Assembly: GCA_017998495.1 (NCBI GenBank) | Contig: JAGOCY010000064.1 | Span: forward strand, 1 to 7,279 | From: Corallincola sp. | GTDB lineage: Bacteria > Pseudomonadota > Gammaproteobacteria > Enterobacterales > Neiellaceae | Direction: 5' to 3' | DNA: 7,279 bases | In this document: piece by piece, positions 6,218 to 7,279 of the stretch | Layout of the letters: the number at the start of each line of letters is the position of its first letter | Numbering within the stretch: the first letter of the stretch is position 1 | Translations under genes and position numbers: made by a program | Notes under the pieces: model-generated | The model's database searches: none | What the model saw: the letters and a program-made list of their open reading frames with translations, nothing else | Told to the model about the DNA's origin: nothing

Positions 6218-7279
6218 ATGAAATATCGCGATCTGCGGGAGTTCATGGCCGGACTTGAACAGCGCCGGCTGCTCAAGCGCATCAGTGTGCCGGTCAGCCC
6301 CCATCTGGAGATGACCGAGATCTGCGACCGCACCCTGCGCGCAGGCGGCCCGGCGCTGCTGTTTGAAAACCCCACCGGCCACCAGATGCCGGTGCTGGCT
6401 AACCTGTTCGGCACCGTTGAGCGGGTGGCGCTGGCCATGGGCCAGACCGACGCCAGCGCCCTGCGCGATGTCGGCCGGCTGCTGGCCTACCTGAAAGAAC
6501 CCGAGCCGCCCAAAGGCTGGCGCGAACTGTGGGACAAGCTGCCGGTGTTCCGCCAGGTGCTGAACATGCCGACCAAGACCCTGCGCAAGCCGCCCTGCCA
6601 GGAGATAGTGCTGCAGGGCGATGAGGTGGACTTGACCCGACTGCCGATTCAGCACTGCTGGCCGGGCGATGTGGCGCCGCTGCTCACCTGGGGGCTGACC
6701 ATCACCCGTGGCCCGCGCCAGAAGCGGCAGAATCTCGGCATCTACCGCCAGCAGCTGATCGGCAAAAACAAGCTGATCATGCGCTGGCTCAGCCATCGCG
6801 GTGGCGCGCTGGATCTGCGCGACTGGCAGCAGGCTCACCCCGGCGAAAACTTCCCGCTGGCGGTAGCCATAGGCGCCGATCCGGCGACCACCCTGGGCGC
6901 GGTGACACCGGTGCCCGACAGCCTGTCGGAATACGCCTTTGCCGGGCTGCTGCGTGGCGACAACACCGAAGTGGCCAAGGCGCTGTCCTGCGATTTGGAG
7001 GTGCCGGCCCACAGCGAAATCGTGTTGGAGGGCTATATCGCCCCCGGCGAGATGGCGCCAGAAGGCCCCTTCGGCGACCACACCGGCTATTACAACGAGG
7101 TGGAATCCTTCCCGGTGTTTACCGTCACCCATGTGACCATGCGCCGCGATGCCATCTACCACAGCACCTACACCGGCCGCCCACCCGATGAGCCGGCCAT
7201 CCTCGGCGTCGCCCTCAACGAGGTGTTTGTACCGATCCTGCAAAAGCAGTTTCCGGAGATCACCGACTTTTACCTGCCG
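6218..7279 (+). CDS. ubiD: 4-hydroxy-3-polyprenylbenzoate decarboxylase UbiD (3' end beyond window)
   Basis: The first 354 codons of a protein expected to be about 490-500 residues; the open frame reaches the last base of the window with no stop. UbiD removes the carboxyl group from 3-polyprenyl-4-hydroxybenzoate in ubiquinone synthesis, using prenylated FMN supplied by UbiX. Collinearity with E. coli UbiD is very high, with a constant offset of 3 residues because E. coli has a slightly longer N-terminus. Conserved features are metal/cofactor residues N172 in QNLGIYR (171-177), RWLSHRGG (189-196), E238 in LSEYAFAG, the EGYI and [12 protein letters not shown] block (271-292) with the proposed proton-donor D287, and [11 protein letters not shown] (316-326). 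The start has a good ribosome binding site (GGGGAG, 7 nt spacing) and a TATAAT upstream. It is divergent from the antiporter gene. A periplasmic cytochrome at the other end of the window also serves respiration, but the two are not in one operon. Confidence 0.97.
   Translation, partial: MKYRDLREFMAGLEQRRLLKRISVPVSPHLEMTEICDRTLRAGGPALLFENPTGHQMPVLANLFGTVERVALAMGQTDASALRDVGRLLAYLKEPEPPKGWRELWDKLPVFRQVLNMPTKTLRKPPCQEIVLQGDEVDLTRLPIQHCWPGDVAPLLTWGLTITRGPRQKRQNLGIYRQQLIGKNKLIMRWLSHRGGALDLRDWQQAHPGENFPLAVAIGADPATTLGAVTPVPDSLSEYAFAGLLRGDNTEVAKALSCDLEVPAHSEIVLEGYIAPGEMAPEGPFGDHTGYYNEVESFPVFTVTHVTMRRDAIYHSTYTGRPPDEPAILGVALNEVFVPILQKQFPEITDFYLP

Noticed and set aside
6098..7243. 381-codon open frame on the minus strand opposite ubiD
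   Set aside because: It lies antisense to a clearly conserved ubiD. Its His/Gln/Gly/Ala-rich translation is typical of a GC-rich shadow frame and resembles no family I know.
1..7279. A new defence, mobile or biosynthetic system
   Set aside because: All six genes fall into well-known core families with intact family motifs. There are no integrases, transposases, terminal repeats, tRNA borders, CRISPR-like arrays or composition shifts.

Overview
The window is a dense stretch of ordinary bacterial chromosome, and its closest protein matches from memory are gammaproteobacterial. RecQ, YigI, RarD and UbiD all read as close relatives of the E. coli proteins. The high GC content and CTG/GCC-rich codon use suggest a GC-rich gammaproteobacterium; something Aeromonadales-like is a guess and not shown by the sequence. 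There are no tRNA or rRNA genes, insertion sequences, CRISPR arrays or phage genes, and base composition looks even throughout.

Layout, left to right. A small periplasmic monoheme cytochrome c (105-410, +) has its own promoter. It runs tail-to-tail into the DNA helicase gene recQ (393-2222, -), and the two coding regions overlap by 18 bp. A 134-bp divergent region (2223-2356) holds a cluster of overlapping inverted repeats and separates recQ from a two-gene unit: the acyl-CoA thioesterase gene yigI (2357-2818, +) and the EamA-family transporter gene rarD (2818-3726, +). These two are joined by a TGATG stop/start overlap. rarD then runs tail-to-tail into a large CPA1-type sodium/proton antiporter gene (3662-6079, -), overlapping it by 65 bp. 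The antiporter carries a roughly 390-residue cytoplasmic tail that ends in a cyclic-nucleotide-binding-like domain. A second divergent region (6080-6217) separates it from ubiD (6218 to the window edge, +), the prenylated-FMN decarboxylase of ubiquinone synthesis. ubiD is cut by the window end, with 354 codons present.

The genes do not form one pathway. They cover respiration (cytochrome c, ubiD), DNA repair (recQ), fatty-acid/acyl-CoA handling (yigI), export (rarD) and ion homeostasis (antiporter). The divergent recQ / yigI-rarD arrangement recalls the E. coli order rarD-yigI-pldA-recQ, but with pldA missing. No gap between genes exceeds 300 bp.

I see no new multi-gene system. The items most worth a second look are the antiporter's degenerate nucleotide-binding domain, the dyad cluster between recQ and yigI, and the two convergent gene overlaps that leave no room for a conventional terminator.
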